Of a DNA stretch of 10,429 nt, positions 1 to 6,025 are shown one piece after another. Every line of letters starts with the position of its first letter. Position 1 is the stretch's first letter. The DNA is from Acidobacteriaceae bacterium (lineage in GTDB: Bacteria > Acidobacteriota > Terriglobia > Terriglobales > Acidobacteriaceae): positions 1-10,429 of the forward strand of contig JASHVU010000244.1 of the NCBI GenBank assembly GCA_030044455.1, written 5' to 3'. The position numbers and the translations under genes are program-made. Under the pieces are notes generated by a model. It saw only the letters and a list, made by a program, of their open reading frames with translations. It was not told the DNA's origin and did not search any database.

Positions 1-250
1 TGAGTTTGTCGCCTAGCAAGAAGCAAGTGAAGTTGAGCAGTGTATAAATCGGGGTAACACGATTGGAGCGGTACATTGAGCAACTAACAGACATTCCCTG
101 TTGCCAAACCAAATCCCGGAGTCTATGTTTCTCGCTCTGCGAGAGGTCAAATCGACCAAAGAACTCCTCGCCGTCCGCTCGAACTTCCAAGCACGAAGCA
201 GGAGATGCCACCAACTCAGAGAGCGCGTGTTGGAATGCTCGTAACGTCAA
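1..250 (-). CDS. Probable MNIO partner protein, N-terminal part (cut by left window edge)
   Basis: An open frame begins just before the end of the MNIO gene and stays open to the window edge, giving 83 visible residues from a TTG codon at 248-250. The N-terminus reads MTLRAFQHALSELVASP, then comes an acidic stretch, a Ser-Gln-Ser-Glu-Lys-His-Arg-Leu helix start (about residues 37-44), and a conserved-looking GMSVSC...YRSNR...P segment (52-67) with LLGDKL at 79-83. This general pattern (FQ-A-L-x-x-L-V near the start, YRxNR later, LG-x-x-L) resembles the small partner proteins encoded beside DUF692 enzymes, which bind the precursor peptide and present it to the oxidase; that role is inferred. 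It overlaps the MNIO gene by 35 bases in another frame, so the two are probably translationally coupled. The start is uncertain: no good Shine-Dalgarno lies before the TTG, and TTG/GTG codons at 209-214, right after the MNIO stop, are alternatives, but they would cut off the FQ-A-L motif. The C-terminal part lies outside the window. Confidence 0.6.
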   Translation of the reverse strand, partial: MTLRAFQHALSELVASPASCLEVRADGEEFFGRFDLSQSEKHRLRDLVWQQGMSVSCSMYRSNRVTPIYTLLNFTCFLLGDKL

Positions 251-1148
251 GGGAGGGCTTATGGTCCTGTGAGAAGATACTTCGAGCACGTGCCAACTGC
301 TCTCGAATTCCCTGATGCCCAAGGAAGTGGAAATAGGAATCGTGAAATTCAAAAGTTATCGCGCGGAGACTTGGGGCCTGGGGCACAAGATACTCTAACA
401 GGCGCCAGACAGGTTCCGGGCAAGGGCCGGAATGTGCGTCTGTGTACATTCCGGCGAATTCCGAGCCACCCGCGATATGCGCTTCGACCACTTTCTCCAG
501 GTCAAGCTCGCGCATATATTCAATCGCATCGAACCGGTGATTTCGCGCATTGGCATACAGGTTGTGAATGTCGAGAAGGATTCCGCAGCCGGTTCGCGCG
601 GTTAGCTCGTTAAAGAATTGCGGCTCAGTCATTTCCTGTTCGGGATAAACAACGAAGTAAACACCGTTCTCGAGAAGAAATGGCACCGGCACGATTTCTT
701 GAACGATATCGACCCGTTCGACAATCATGTTGAGGGCTTCGCGATCGAGGGGCACCGGCAGAGCTACCCCCGCGTTGTGGGTCTGGCCGTCGGAACTCGT
801 AACCTCAGCGAACGACAAGTGATCACTGTGCCACGGAAAGTGATAGCGCTCATGCCAACTCGCGATGTGCCTGACGTAATCCTGATCGAACCGGCCCGCA
901 TTACCAATCGAGAGTCCGATGTTATGTGCCAAAACCGGACGACGCTCAACAACCCAGTCGAGCACTTCTATCCAGGATTCCAGTTCTTCATATTGGTTTG
1001 CACTTCCCGGTCCGTGGTTGGTCCAGAACATGTCAGGTGTGATCTCAAGGAAGTCCAAAGCGTCGAGTTCCGCGCGTAAGAACTCGGGCAGGCTCGGGTT
1101 ATACATCACCCCGACACCTAACATCGGGAGAGCACTCAGCCGATCCAT
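216..1148 (-). CDS. DUF692 / MNIO family multinuclear non-heme iron oxidase
   Basis: 310 aa, a normal length for the family, a TIM-barrel enzyme that uses two or three iron ions and O2 to modify residues, usually cysteines, in ribosomally made peptides (MbnB, TglH and BufB are named members). The metal-binding residues expected of the family are all visible: H75 in AHNIGLS, H107/D109/H110 in HSDHLSF, E160 in LLENGVYF, D193/H195/N196 in LLDIHNLYANA, H224 in VEAHIAGG, D237/H239 in TDAHSG, and E267 in FEFHD. I see no substitution that would inactivate it. The ATG at 1146-1148 is preceded by GAGG at a suitable distance. It sits 77 bp downstream of the small precursor-like gene and overlaps the probable partner gene, so the three form one minus-strand operon. 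The exact modification cannot be read from sequence. Likely cytoplasmic: no signal peptide or membrane segment. Confidence 0.95.
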   Translation of the reverse strand: MDRLSALPMLGVGVMYNPSLPEFLRAELDALDFLEITPDMFWTNHGPGSANQYEELESWIEVLDWVVERRPVLAHNIGLSIGNAGRFDQDYVRHIASWHERYHFPWHSDHLSFAEVTSSDGQTHNAGVALPVPLDREALNMIVERVDIVQEIVPVPFLLENGVYFVVYPEQEMTEPQFFNELTARTGCGILLDIHNLYANARNHRFDAIEYMRELDLEKVVEAHIAGGSEFAGMYTDAHSGPCPEPVWRLLEYLVPQAPSLRAITFEFHDSYFHFLGHQGIREQLARARSIFSQDHKPSLDVTSIPTRAL

Positions 1149-1183
1149 GAGTTACCTCAGAACATCAAATGACAGCAGAGTGC

Positions 1184-1201
1184 AGACCCCCGAAAGGGCC
1201 T
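1184..1201 (-). promoter_or_regulatory. Stem-loop between precursor gene and MNIO gene
   Basis: Read on the minus strand, AGGCCCT, a TTCG loop and GGGGTCT can pair as a 7-bp stem with two G-U pairs (AGGCCCT-TTCG-GGGGTCT). It lies in the 77-bp gap after the precursor stop codon. No T-run follows, so it is not a classical terminator. Hairpins in this place often stabilise or attenuate the message so that precursor is made in excess over enzyme; that role is inferred here. Confidence 0.35.
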
Positions 1202-1225
1202 CGCTATTCCGCGATAATGAGTCAC

Positions 1226-1471
1226 CTACTTTACGGCCGCAAACGTGTTGAGATCGACATTGATGACTTCATCGAGTTGTTCCCGGATGTACCAGTGATC
1301 TCCCGAAGTGCACGTGTTGCACCCGCGCGGGAGCCTTCCGATGATTCCGCCATTAATCAAGCCGCCGATGATGGCGGGTATTTCGGTCGTCTTTGTACCA
1401 TTTGGAACAACGACCTCGATTGTCTTTTTTGCTTTGGAGTACCCTACTCCCGCGACTTTCTCGTTTGCCAT
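1226..1471 (-). CDS. Precursor-like small protein with CxxC core, putative MNIO substrate
   Basis: 81 aa. The ATG at 1469-1471 follows AGGAG at 6-7 nt, a strong ribosome binding site. Three parts are visible: a basic/polar N-terminus (residues 1-30, containing GYSKAKKTIEVVVPNGTKT), a Gly/Ile-rich hydrophobic middle (31-46, IPAIIGGLINGGIIGR), and a C-terminal part with the only two cysteines, C51 and C54, in RGCNTCTSGDHWYIRE, then LDEVINVDL. It is first in the operon with an MNIO enzyme directly downstream, the usual arrangement for a RiPP substrate; the two cysteines and neighbouring H59/W60/Y61 are the likely modified region. Against a bufferin-like product: there is no N-terminal signal peptide and there are only two cysteines. 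I do not recognise a named peptide class. It could also be a small structural or regulatory protein, but its gene position makes the substrate role more likely. Confidence 0.7.
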   Translation of the reverse strand: MANEKVAGVGYSKAKKTIEVVVPNGTKTTEIPAIIGGLINGGIIGRLPRGCNTCTSGDHWYIREQLDEVINVDLNTFAAVK

Positions 1472-1677
1472 ATGTTTCTCCTCTAGGTGCCCGAGGTTGG
1501 GTAGTTCGATTCCGGGTAACCCTTTGTCGCAAACTTCCCAGCCGTTCCGGAGCGAGTTTGGGATGACCAGACGCTAATGTGCGTATTTTGGGGATCGGAG
1601 GCTGACGAGCCTGTTTGGGGCGACCTTAAGCTAACCGGCTGACTGCAGGGGAACCGAAGGTTGCCTAAAGCTGACCA

Positions 1678-1707
1678 AGAATAGGCGCCCTTTTCCGGGG
1701 ATGTCAA
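1678..1707 (-). promoter_or_regulatory. Sigma70-like promoter for the precursor-MNIO operon
   Basis: On the minus strand TTGACA (1702-1707, perfect -35) is followed after 18 bp by TATTCT (1678-1683, 4 of 6 matches to the -10). Transcription would start near 1671, leaving a leader of about 200 nt before the precursor ATG. Found by eye only. Confidence 0.4.
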
Positions 1708-1738
1708 GAAATAATATAGTCAATTGAGAAACAAGGTT

Positions 1739-1753
1739 CGGGCAGCGAGCCCG
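1739..1753 (-). terminator. Weak terminator-like hairpin upstream of the MNIO promoter
   Basis: CGGGC (1739-1743) pairs with GCCCG (1749-1753) over a 5-nt loop. On the minus strand it is followed by AACCTTGTTT, a poor T-run. It lies downstream of the tRNA gene and just before the operon promoter, so it could separate the two transcripts, but the stem is short. Confidence 0.25.
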
Positions 1754-2010
1754 GCAAAATCTGTGCTGGTAGGAATGAGAGAGACCGATGTGGTTGAAGG
1801 GTTCAAAGCGGGGTACTCAACAAAACCTCCCACAACCGCAAGGAATCACAATGCCACCAGCATAATCTCATCTGACCATGGAAAATTTCGTGCCAATCGC
1901 TGCATCCACACTCTCAACGAATACTCGAATAAGACGCACCTTCCACCACTCGAGCACCTGGGCTGATCCAAAGGGGTCGGAAACACTGGTCTTTAAGCTA
2001 TTGAAAACAT

Positions 2011-2087
<77 letters not shown>

Positions 2088-2508
2088 AACATGGATGCGA
2101 GCGTATCGAAAAGGCGCGGCCTGGCGCGTTCCTCCCCTCGTTACGCTCACTCAAGTGTAACAGAGTCCTGCTGCTAAAAGCGGGCGGCTGGGTTCAAAGA
2201 GCAGCCGCCAAAAGTGAAACAACCGGCACAGCGCCAAATTGACCCTGTTTGATCTGGTTTCTTATACTCGCTGCATGCGGTTGGTATGCCCATGTTGTTG
2301 TCGCTCCTCGCGGTTCTAGCCTGCCGAGACGAGCGCCGTGGCAGGGCAGCGTGTTTGAAATCCGGCGCACCTTCCCCGCTCTCGTCAAGCCAGCGCTCTC
2401 TCGTCAGGTTACGATTTCTGGTCCGTGTCGAATGAATCTTCATGTGTTCAAAGGCACGTCATTCACTCGACGCTATCAGTAAGGAGAGTGCGGCGGTTGC
2501 CCACCTGA
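2088..2508. other. Gene-poor region between tRNA-Pro and cysM
   Basis: About 420 bp without a convincing gene. It holds one strong hairpin (2183-2209, listed separately) and, at the right end, the cysM translation start region with AAGGAG at 2481-2486. No clear promoter with both boxes was found by eye for either the tRNA or cysM. Confidence 0.5.
2183..2209. repeat. Perfect 8-bp inverted repeat (hairpin)
   Basis: GGCGGCTG (2183-2190) and CAGCCGCC (2202-2209) are perfect reverse complements over an 11-nt loop. Short A or T runs flank it (AAAAG on both sides) but no proper T-tract follows in either direction. It may be a weak bidirectional terminator or a scattered palindromic element; neither can be decided from this window. 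Confidence 0.45.
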
Positions 2509-3444
2509 ATGGAATGCAAAGATTTCCAGTTCGGTTCTGGTCTGCTCGATAGGATCGGCAACACTCCGCTGATTCGCCTCGACACCATTGTGGATGAACT
2601 TGACGGCGTGACCCTGCTGGCCAAAGCCGAATGGAACAATCCCGGCGGCAGCGTAAAAGACCGCGCCGCAGCAGCCATGATTCGCGCCGCCCGCGAACAA
2701 GGCAAGCTCATCCCGGGTAAAACCATCCTCGATGCCACCAGCGGTAACACAGGCATCGCGTTGGCAATGCTTGGCGCGGCGCAGGGCTTTCCTGTTCAAT
2801 TGGTGATGCCTTCCAATGTCTCTCCCGAGCGCCGGCGGATCCTGAAAGCTTATGGCGCTCAAATCGAGTGGACCGACCCAGACCTGAGCTCCGACGGCGC
2901 CATTCTTCGCGCACGAGAGATGGCCGCAAACGATCCTGGCCGTTTTTGCTATATCGACCAATACTCGAACGAAGCCAATTGGCGCGCGCACTACAATGCA
3001 ACGGGACCGGAAATCTGGCGCCAGACCGATGGCCGGGTCACGCATTTTGTCGCCGGCATTGGAACGAGCGGCACTTTTACCGGAACCACTCGCCGTCTCA
3101 AGGAACTCAACCCAGCCATCAAGTGCATCAGCATGCAACCCGGCTCGCCTTTTCACGGACTCGAAGGACTCAAATACCTGGCCACCACGATTGCGCCGGC
3201 CATCTACGATCCCAGGCTGGCCGACCGCAACATCGAAGTGGAGACCGAAGCTGCTTATTCCATGGCCCGGCAGCTTGCGCGCGAGAGTGGCCTGCTGGTC
3301 GGTATCTCAGCGGCAGCCGCAGTAACGGCAAGTCTGCAGGTCGCCCGCGAAGAATCTTCAGCAGGCCGCACCGCCGTCATCGTCACCGTGCTGCCTGACT
3401 CCGCAGACAAATATCTTAGCGACCGCTTTTGGGAAGAGGCATGA
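2509..3444 (+). CDS. cysM: PLP-dependent cysteine synthase, CysM type
   Basis: 311 aa, fold-type II PLP enzyme that makes cysteine by replacing the leaving group of an activated serine with sulfide or a sulfur-carrier thiocarboxylate. Visible motifs: LLDRIGNTPLIRL (12-24), the PLP lysine K50 in NNPGGSVKDR, the substrate loop TSGNTG (78-83), the phosphate-binding GIGTSGTFTG (183-192), and LPDSADKYLSDRFW near the C-terminus, where families have a Ser/Asp contacting the PLP pyridine nitrogen. The P-x-x-YDP stretch at about 230-235 recalls mycobacterial CysM, which uses O-phosphoserine and the CysO carrier, and the next gene is a Mec-like peptidase, which supports that route; substrate choice is still an inference. 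The start is fixed by an in-frame TGA directly before the ATG (2506-2508). The AAGGAG at 2481-2486 is 22 nt away, too far for an ordinary ribosome site. Confidence 0.95.
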   Translation: MECKDFQFGSGLLDRIGNTPLIRLDTIVDELDGVTLLAKAEWNNPGGSVKDRAAAAMIRAAREQGKLIPGKTILDATSGNTGIALAMLGAAQGFPVQLVMPSNVSPERRRILKAYGAQIEWTDPDLSSDGAILRAREMAANDPGRFCYIDQYSNEANWRAHYNATGPEIWRQTDGRVTHFVAGIGTSGTFTGTTRRLKELNPAIKCISMQPGSPFHGLEGLKYLATTIAPAIYDPRLADRNIEVETEAAYSMARQLARESGLLVGISAAAAVTASLQVAREESSAGRTAVIVTVLPDSADKYLSDRFWEEA

Positions 3445-3887
3445 GCGTACTCGGCATCTTCGCCCCGGTCTTCGAGGCGATCCGTGCGCACGGCGAAGAA
3501 ACCTATCCGCATGAGTGCTGCGGCGTGCTGCTTGGCCACGAATCACCCCAAGGGTGGCGCATTCATGCGTCCATCAGGGCCGGCAACATCCGCACTGATT
3601 CGGCCCACAATCGCTACAGCATTTCGCCTGCAGAACTCATCGGCATCGAGCGCGAAGCTCGCCGTCAGGAACTGAGCATCGCCGGCTTCTATCACTCGCA
3701 TCCCGATCACCCCGCACAGTGGTCGTTCACCGACTTCACCGAAGCCCACTGGATTGGCTGTTCCTACGTCATCACTTCCGTGGCTCAGGGCAAGTCGACG
3801 GTCACCAATTCATTCCTGCTGGCCGGCGCCACCGAAGAAGACAAACGCTTCGAGCAGGAAACGATCGAAGTCATCGAAGCCATCTGA
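3441..3887 (+). CDS. JAMM/MPN+ zinc metallopeptidase, Mec-like
   Basis: 148 aa counted from the ATG at 3441, which overlaps the cysM stop as ATGA. An ATG 12 bp upstream is in frame but would overlap cysM more and adds only MGRG. The JAMM zinc motif is complete: catalytic E25 in HECCGVLLG, and H85-x-H87-x7-S95-x2-D98 in GFYHSHPDHPAQWSFTD. Family members cut isopeptide or peptide bonds after ubiquitin-like folds. In Mycobacterium the homologue Mec releases cysteine from the CysO-cysteine adduct made by CysM. The tight coupling with cysM supports that role here. No ThiS/MoaD-like carrier gene is in the window, so the partner must be encoded elsewhere if the pathway operates. Cytoplasmic; no signal peptide. 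No convincing terminator follows. Confidence 0.92.
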   Translation: MSVLGIFAPVFEAIRAHGEETYPHECCGVLLGHESPQGWRIHASIRAGNIRTDSAHNRYSISPAELIGIEREARRQELSIAGFYHSHPDHPAQWSFTDFTEAHWIGCSYVITSVAQGKSTVTNSFLLAGATEEDKRFEQETIEVIEAI

Positions 3888-3919
3888 TCGATTCTTTTTC
3901 ATCTCCTTTGCGCATAGCG

Positions 3920-3962
3920 TTGTCAATCCACCGCGATTGACCTTCAATTACTGTGCTATGAT
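3920..3962 (+). promoter_or_regulatory. Candidate promoter(s) of the creatininase-family gene
   Basis: TTGTCA (3920-3925) and TTCAAT (3943-3948) are spaced by 17 bp. A better -10, TATGAT (3957-3962), has TTGACC (3937-3942) only 14 bp upstream, which is short. One of these probably drives the gene at 4000; sequence alone does not decide. Confidence 0.3.
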
Positions 3963-3999
3963 TCCGGTGCTCTTCACGTCAACTCAGGAGTACTGACCT

Positions 4000-4881
4000 A
4001 TGATGCGAGTTCGTTTAATCGCCCTGCCCATCGTTTTGCTCGTGATTTCAACTTCGGTCGTCCTGGCTCAATCCACTCTTTCTCCAAAATGGGAGGAACT
4101 GACCGGACCAGACTTCATTCAGGCCATTCACCAAGCGCAAGGGGTCTGCGTCTTGCCCTTCGGCATCCTTGAAAAACACGGTCCGCATCTGCCCATAGGT
4201 ACCGACCTCCTGGACGTGCGCTTCGCCGTAATGAACGCGGTAAAGCAGGAGTACGCTGTTGTCTTTCCCGAATACTACTTCGGCCAGATCTTCGAGGCGA
4301 AACAGCAACCGGGAACGGTGGCCTACAGTCTTGCGACGCAACTCACTCTGTTGCAGGAGACGGCCGATGAGATGGCGCGCAACGGCTGCAAGAAGGTGGT
4401 AATTGTAAATGGCCACGGCGGCAACAACTATCTGCTGCCGCTCTTTGCCCAAGCACAGATGGCATCGCCACACGACTACGTCGTCTACGTCATTGGGCTG
4501 ATCAATTTCGCCGGCCCCGACCGTCCCAAGTTAAAGACCAAAGTTGACGGTCACGCCGGCGAACAAGAGACTTCGCTGATGCAGGTAGCCCGCCCCGACC
4601 TGGTGCACATGGATCGCGCTCAACAGGAGTCGGGCGCGGATCTCAACCGCGACCCGCTGCCCGGCACCGTCTATACCGGCATATGGTGGTATGCCCGCTT
4701 CCCCAATCACTACGCAGGCCAGGGTGAAGCAGGCAACAAGGAACTGGGCGAGTACGACCAAAAGCAATGGTCGCAAAAGATCGCCGAGGCTCTCAAGGCC
4801 ATCAAGGCAGACGACGAGAGCCTGAAACTTCAAGACCAGTTTTACCGGGACTCACAGCACCCGCTCGATACCAAACAGTAG
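4000..4881 (+). CDS. Creatininase-family metal-dependent amidohydrolase, exported
   Basis: 293 aa. The family (PF02633) hydrolyses amide bonds with two metal ions; members include creatinine amidohydrolase, FAPy deformylase-like and mycofactocin MftE-type peptidases, so the substrate here is unknown. Ligand motifs are intact: E58, H60 and D69 in LEKHGPHLPIGTD, H139 in NGHGGN, and E188 in HAGEQETS. The first 23 residues form a classical Sec signal peptide: MMRVR, a hydrophobic core (IALPIVLLVISTSVV), then a LAQ-S cleavage region. This predicts a periplasmic enzyme, unlike most cytoplasmic family members. AGGAG lies 9 nt before the first of two tandem ATG codons (4000, 4003). It is a single gene: 112 bp from the previous plus-strand gene, and convergent with the next one. 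It does not look like part of an obvious pathway in this window. Confidence 0.93.
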   Translation: MMRVRLIALPIVLLVISTSVVLAQSTLSPKWEELTGPDFIQAIHQAQGVCVLPFGILEKHGPHLPIGTDLLDVRFAVMNAVKQEYAVVFPEYYFGQIFEAKQQPGTVAYSLATQLTLLQETADEMARNGCKKVVIVNGHGGNNYLLPLFAQAQMASPHDYVVYVIGLINFAGPDRPKLKTKVDGHAGEQETSLMQVARPDLVHMDRAQQESGADLNRDPLPGTVYTGIWWYARFPNHYAGQGEAGNKELGEYDQKQWSQKIAEALKAIKADDESLKLQDQFYRDSQHPLDTKQ

Positions 4882-4970
4882 TCTCGCCGTCTTTGATCAA
4901 AACAGCCGTCTCTGCGCTTCTAACTGCGGAGTCAGCCGTCGTTGCGCGTTCGCATCGCAGCGCGAGAGGA

Positions 4971-5495
4971 CTAACTCGTTTCTGCGGTATGCCCCTCGCA
5001 CTTGACCAATGCCACCGTGACTGCCACCAGAGACCAAATCGCTGCGCAGTCGCCCAGAGTTCCAACCAATGCACGAAATGAATCCCAACGATAAAAGCCA
5101 TCGAACGCCTTCTGCAGAAACGCCGGATTCGTGTTTCCGTGCAGCAGGCCCAGCATGACCGGCGCCGCCTGCGTTGTCAGCAGCATAACGCCGATGTCCA
5201 TGAGTGCCGCTCCATAGACGGGAATTGCCGCCCACATTGGTCTTCTCGGACTGAAGCGAAAAGCAACTGCCGCGGCAAGAGTCAGGAGCGTTCCTCCGAT
5301 TCCTGAAATGGGATAAAGTATCCTTCCATTTCCGAGATCCGCCAGCCGGCTGAATGCGGCCCAGGCTTCAGGTCCCAGTTGCCGCCAGGCAGGCATTTCA
5401 ACGAGAGTCCTGTTTAAGTCCACTGCGATTGATCCCAAAAGGAACGAAGCTATGATCAGCCAAAGTGCGATTCGCAACGGCTTCCGCTCATCCAT
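4971..5495 (-). CDS. Four-helix membrane protein, probable PadR-regulated gene
   Basis: 174 aa. Four hydrophobic segments are visible at about 7-25, 58-80, 88-107 and 142-164. A soluble stretch between the first two contains VEMPAWRQLGPEAWAAFSRL, and between the last two NPAFLQKAFDGFYRWDSFRA. The layout loosely recalls DUF1772/anthrone-oxygenase-like proteins, but I do not recognise it firmly and give no function. The ATG at 5493-5495 follows GGGAGGAT at good spacing. Its promoter at 5521-5550 contains a perfect inverted repeat between the -35 and -10 boxes, and a padR gene lies divergently 145 bp beyond it, so repression by that PadR is likely. It converges on the creatininase-family gene with an 89-bp gap that holds no clear terminator. 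Confidence 0.78.
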   Translation of the reverse strand: MDERKPLRIALWLIIASFLLGSIAVDLNRTLVEMPAWRQLGPEAWAAFSRLADLGNGRILYPISGIGGTLLTLAAAVAFRFSPRRPMWAAIPVYGAALMDIGVMLLTTQAAPVMLGLLHGNTNPAFLQKAFDGFYRWDSFRALVGTLGDCAAIWSLVAVTVALVKCEGHTAETS

Positions 5496-5520
5496 CAGCT
5501 ATCCTCCCTTTCATTTTTTC

Positions 5521-5550
5521 CTTATACATCGTTATACGATGTATGGTCAA
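5521..5550 (-). promoter_or_regulatory. Promoter of the four-helix membrane protein gene
   Basis: On the minus strand TTGACC (5545-5550) and TATAAG (5521-5526) are spaced by 18 bp, with transcription expected to start about 5514, 18-20 nt before the start codon. The spacer is filled by the inverted repeat at 5524-5544. Confidence 0.6.
5524..5544. promoter_or_regulatory. Candidate PadR operator, perfect 8-5-8 inverted repeat
   Basis: ATACATCG (5524-5531), spacer TTATA, CGATGTAT (5537-5544): both arms match perfectly. PadR-family repressors typically bind ACAT/ATGT-type dyads, and this repeat carries ACAT...ATGT. It lies exactly between the -35 and -10 of the minus-strand gene, where bound repressor would block RNA polymerase, and upstream of padR itself, so it could also allow autoregulation. 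Which regulator binds is an inference from proximity. Confidence 0.65.
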
Positions 5551-5689
5551 CCTCACTTTCAAAAGCGCGCGGGAATGAACTGAACGCTTGTTTCGTCTGA
5601 CAAACACGCCACCCTTTCCAATCACTTCCAGATCATCTAAACTTTGACCTTGTAGTCCGAGGTATGTTGCAGGATTTGGAGAACCGGAA

Positions 5690-6025
5690 ATGCCCTTCAA
5701 TCGGGAATTGCTCAAAGGCAGCATTGCTCTGTTGTTACTGAGGCTCCTATCTGAACGAGATATGTACGGGTACGAGATCATTCAGGAAGCTGCTCGCCGC
5801 AGCGAAGATGTCTTCGAGTTCAAGGAGGGGACGCTTTACCCGGCCCTTCACCAGTTGCACAAACGCGGCTATCTGCGCTCGGAGTGGCGCCTGGGTGCAA
5901 GCGGCAAGCAAAGGAAATACTACGGATTGACCGCCGCAGGCCGAAAGCAGGCGCAGCGCGGCGAGAGAGACTGGCACTTGTTCACGCAAACCGTGAACGC
6001 CATCCTAACGAGGACAAAAACATGA
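5690..6025 (+). CDS. PadR-family transcriptional regulator
   Basis: 111 aa, the usual size of a short (subfamily 2-type) PadR: a winged-helix DNA-binding domain plus a single C-terminal dimerisation helix. The family signatures are all present: KGSIALLLLRLL (9-20), YGYEI (27-31), EGTLYPALHQLHKRGYL (46-62, recognition helix region), and GKQRKYYGLTAAG (72-84, the wing). The ATG at 5690 has GGAG 8 nt upstream. Its stop overlaps the next start as ATGA, so it is co-translated with the HAAS-domain membrane protein, a common pairing in Acidobacteriota and Firmicutes. The inverted repeat at 5524-5544 in the divergent promoter is its most likely target. The inducer is unknown. Confidence 0.97.
   Translation: MPFNRELLKGSIALLLLRLLSERDMYGYEIIQEAARRSEDVFEFKEGTLYPALHQLHKRGYLRSEWRLGASGKQRKYYGLTAAGRKQAQRGERDWHLFTQTVNAILTRTKT

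Larger units (their letters stand above)
1472..2010. other. Gene-poor region between the MNIO operon and tRNA-Pro
   Basis: About 540 bp with no reading frame I would defend. The left half (1472-1671) would be the untranslated leader of the MNIO operon if the promoter at 1678-1707 is used. It contains a 5-bp hairpin at 1599-1612 (AGGCT, 4-nt loop, AGCCT) and three copies of GTCAGC on the minus strand (1601-1606, 1638-1643, 1670-1675). I could not match it to a riboswitch class I know. The right half (1755-2010) shows nothing I can assign. Confidence 0.5.

Noticed and set aside
1492..1528. tRNA-like T-arm sequence (TAGTTCGATTCCGGGT) just upstream of the precursor gene
   Set aside because: The flanks do not form a T stem or acceptor stem, and no anticodon arm precedes it; taken as chance.
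1483..1707. 74-aa minus-strand frame in the operon leader
   Set aside because: No ribosome site, no recognisable motif, and it lies across the promoter candidate.
2476..3156. 226-aa minus-strand frame opposite cysM
   Set aside because: Antisense shadow of a well-supported gene, with no recognisable domain.
3868..3899. Possible terminator after the JAMM gene (CGATC...GATCG followed by T-rich bases)
   Set aside because: The stem is only 5 bp with a 19-nt loop, too weak to call.
4882..4970. Terminator in the gap between the convergent creatininase-family and four-helix membrane genes
   Set aside because: Only imperfect GC-rich pairings and no T-run on either strand.
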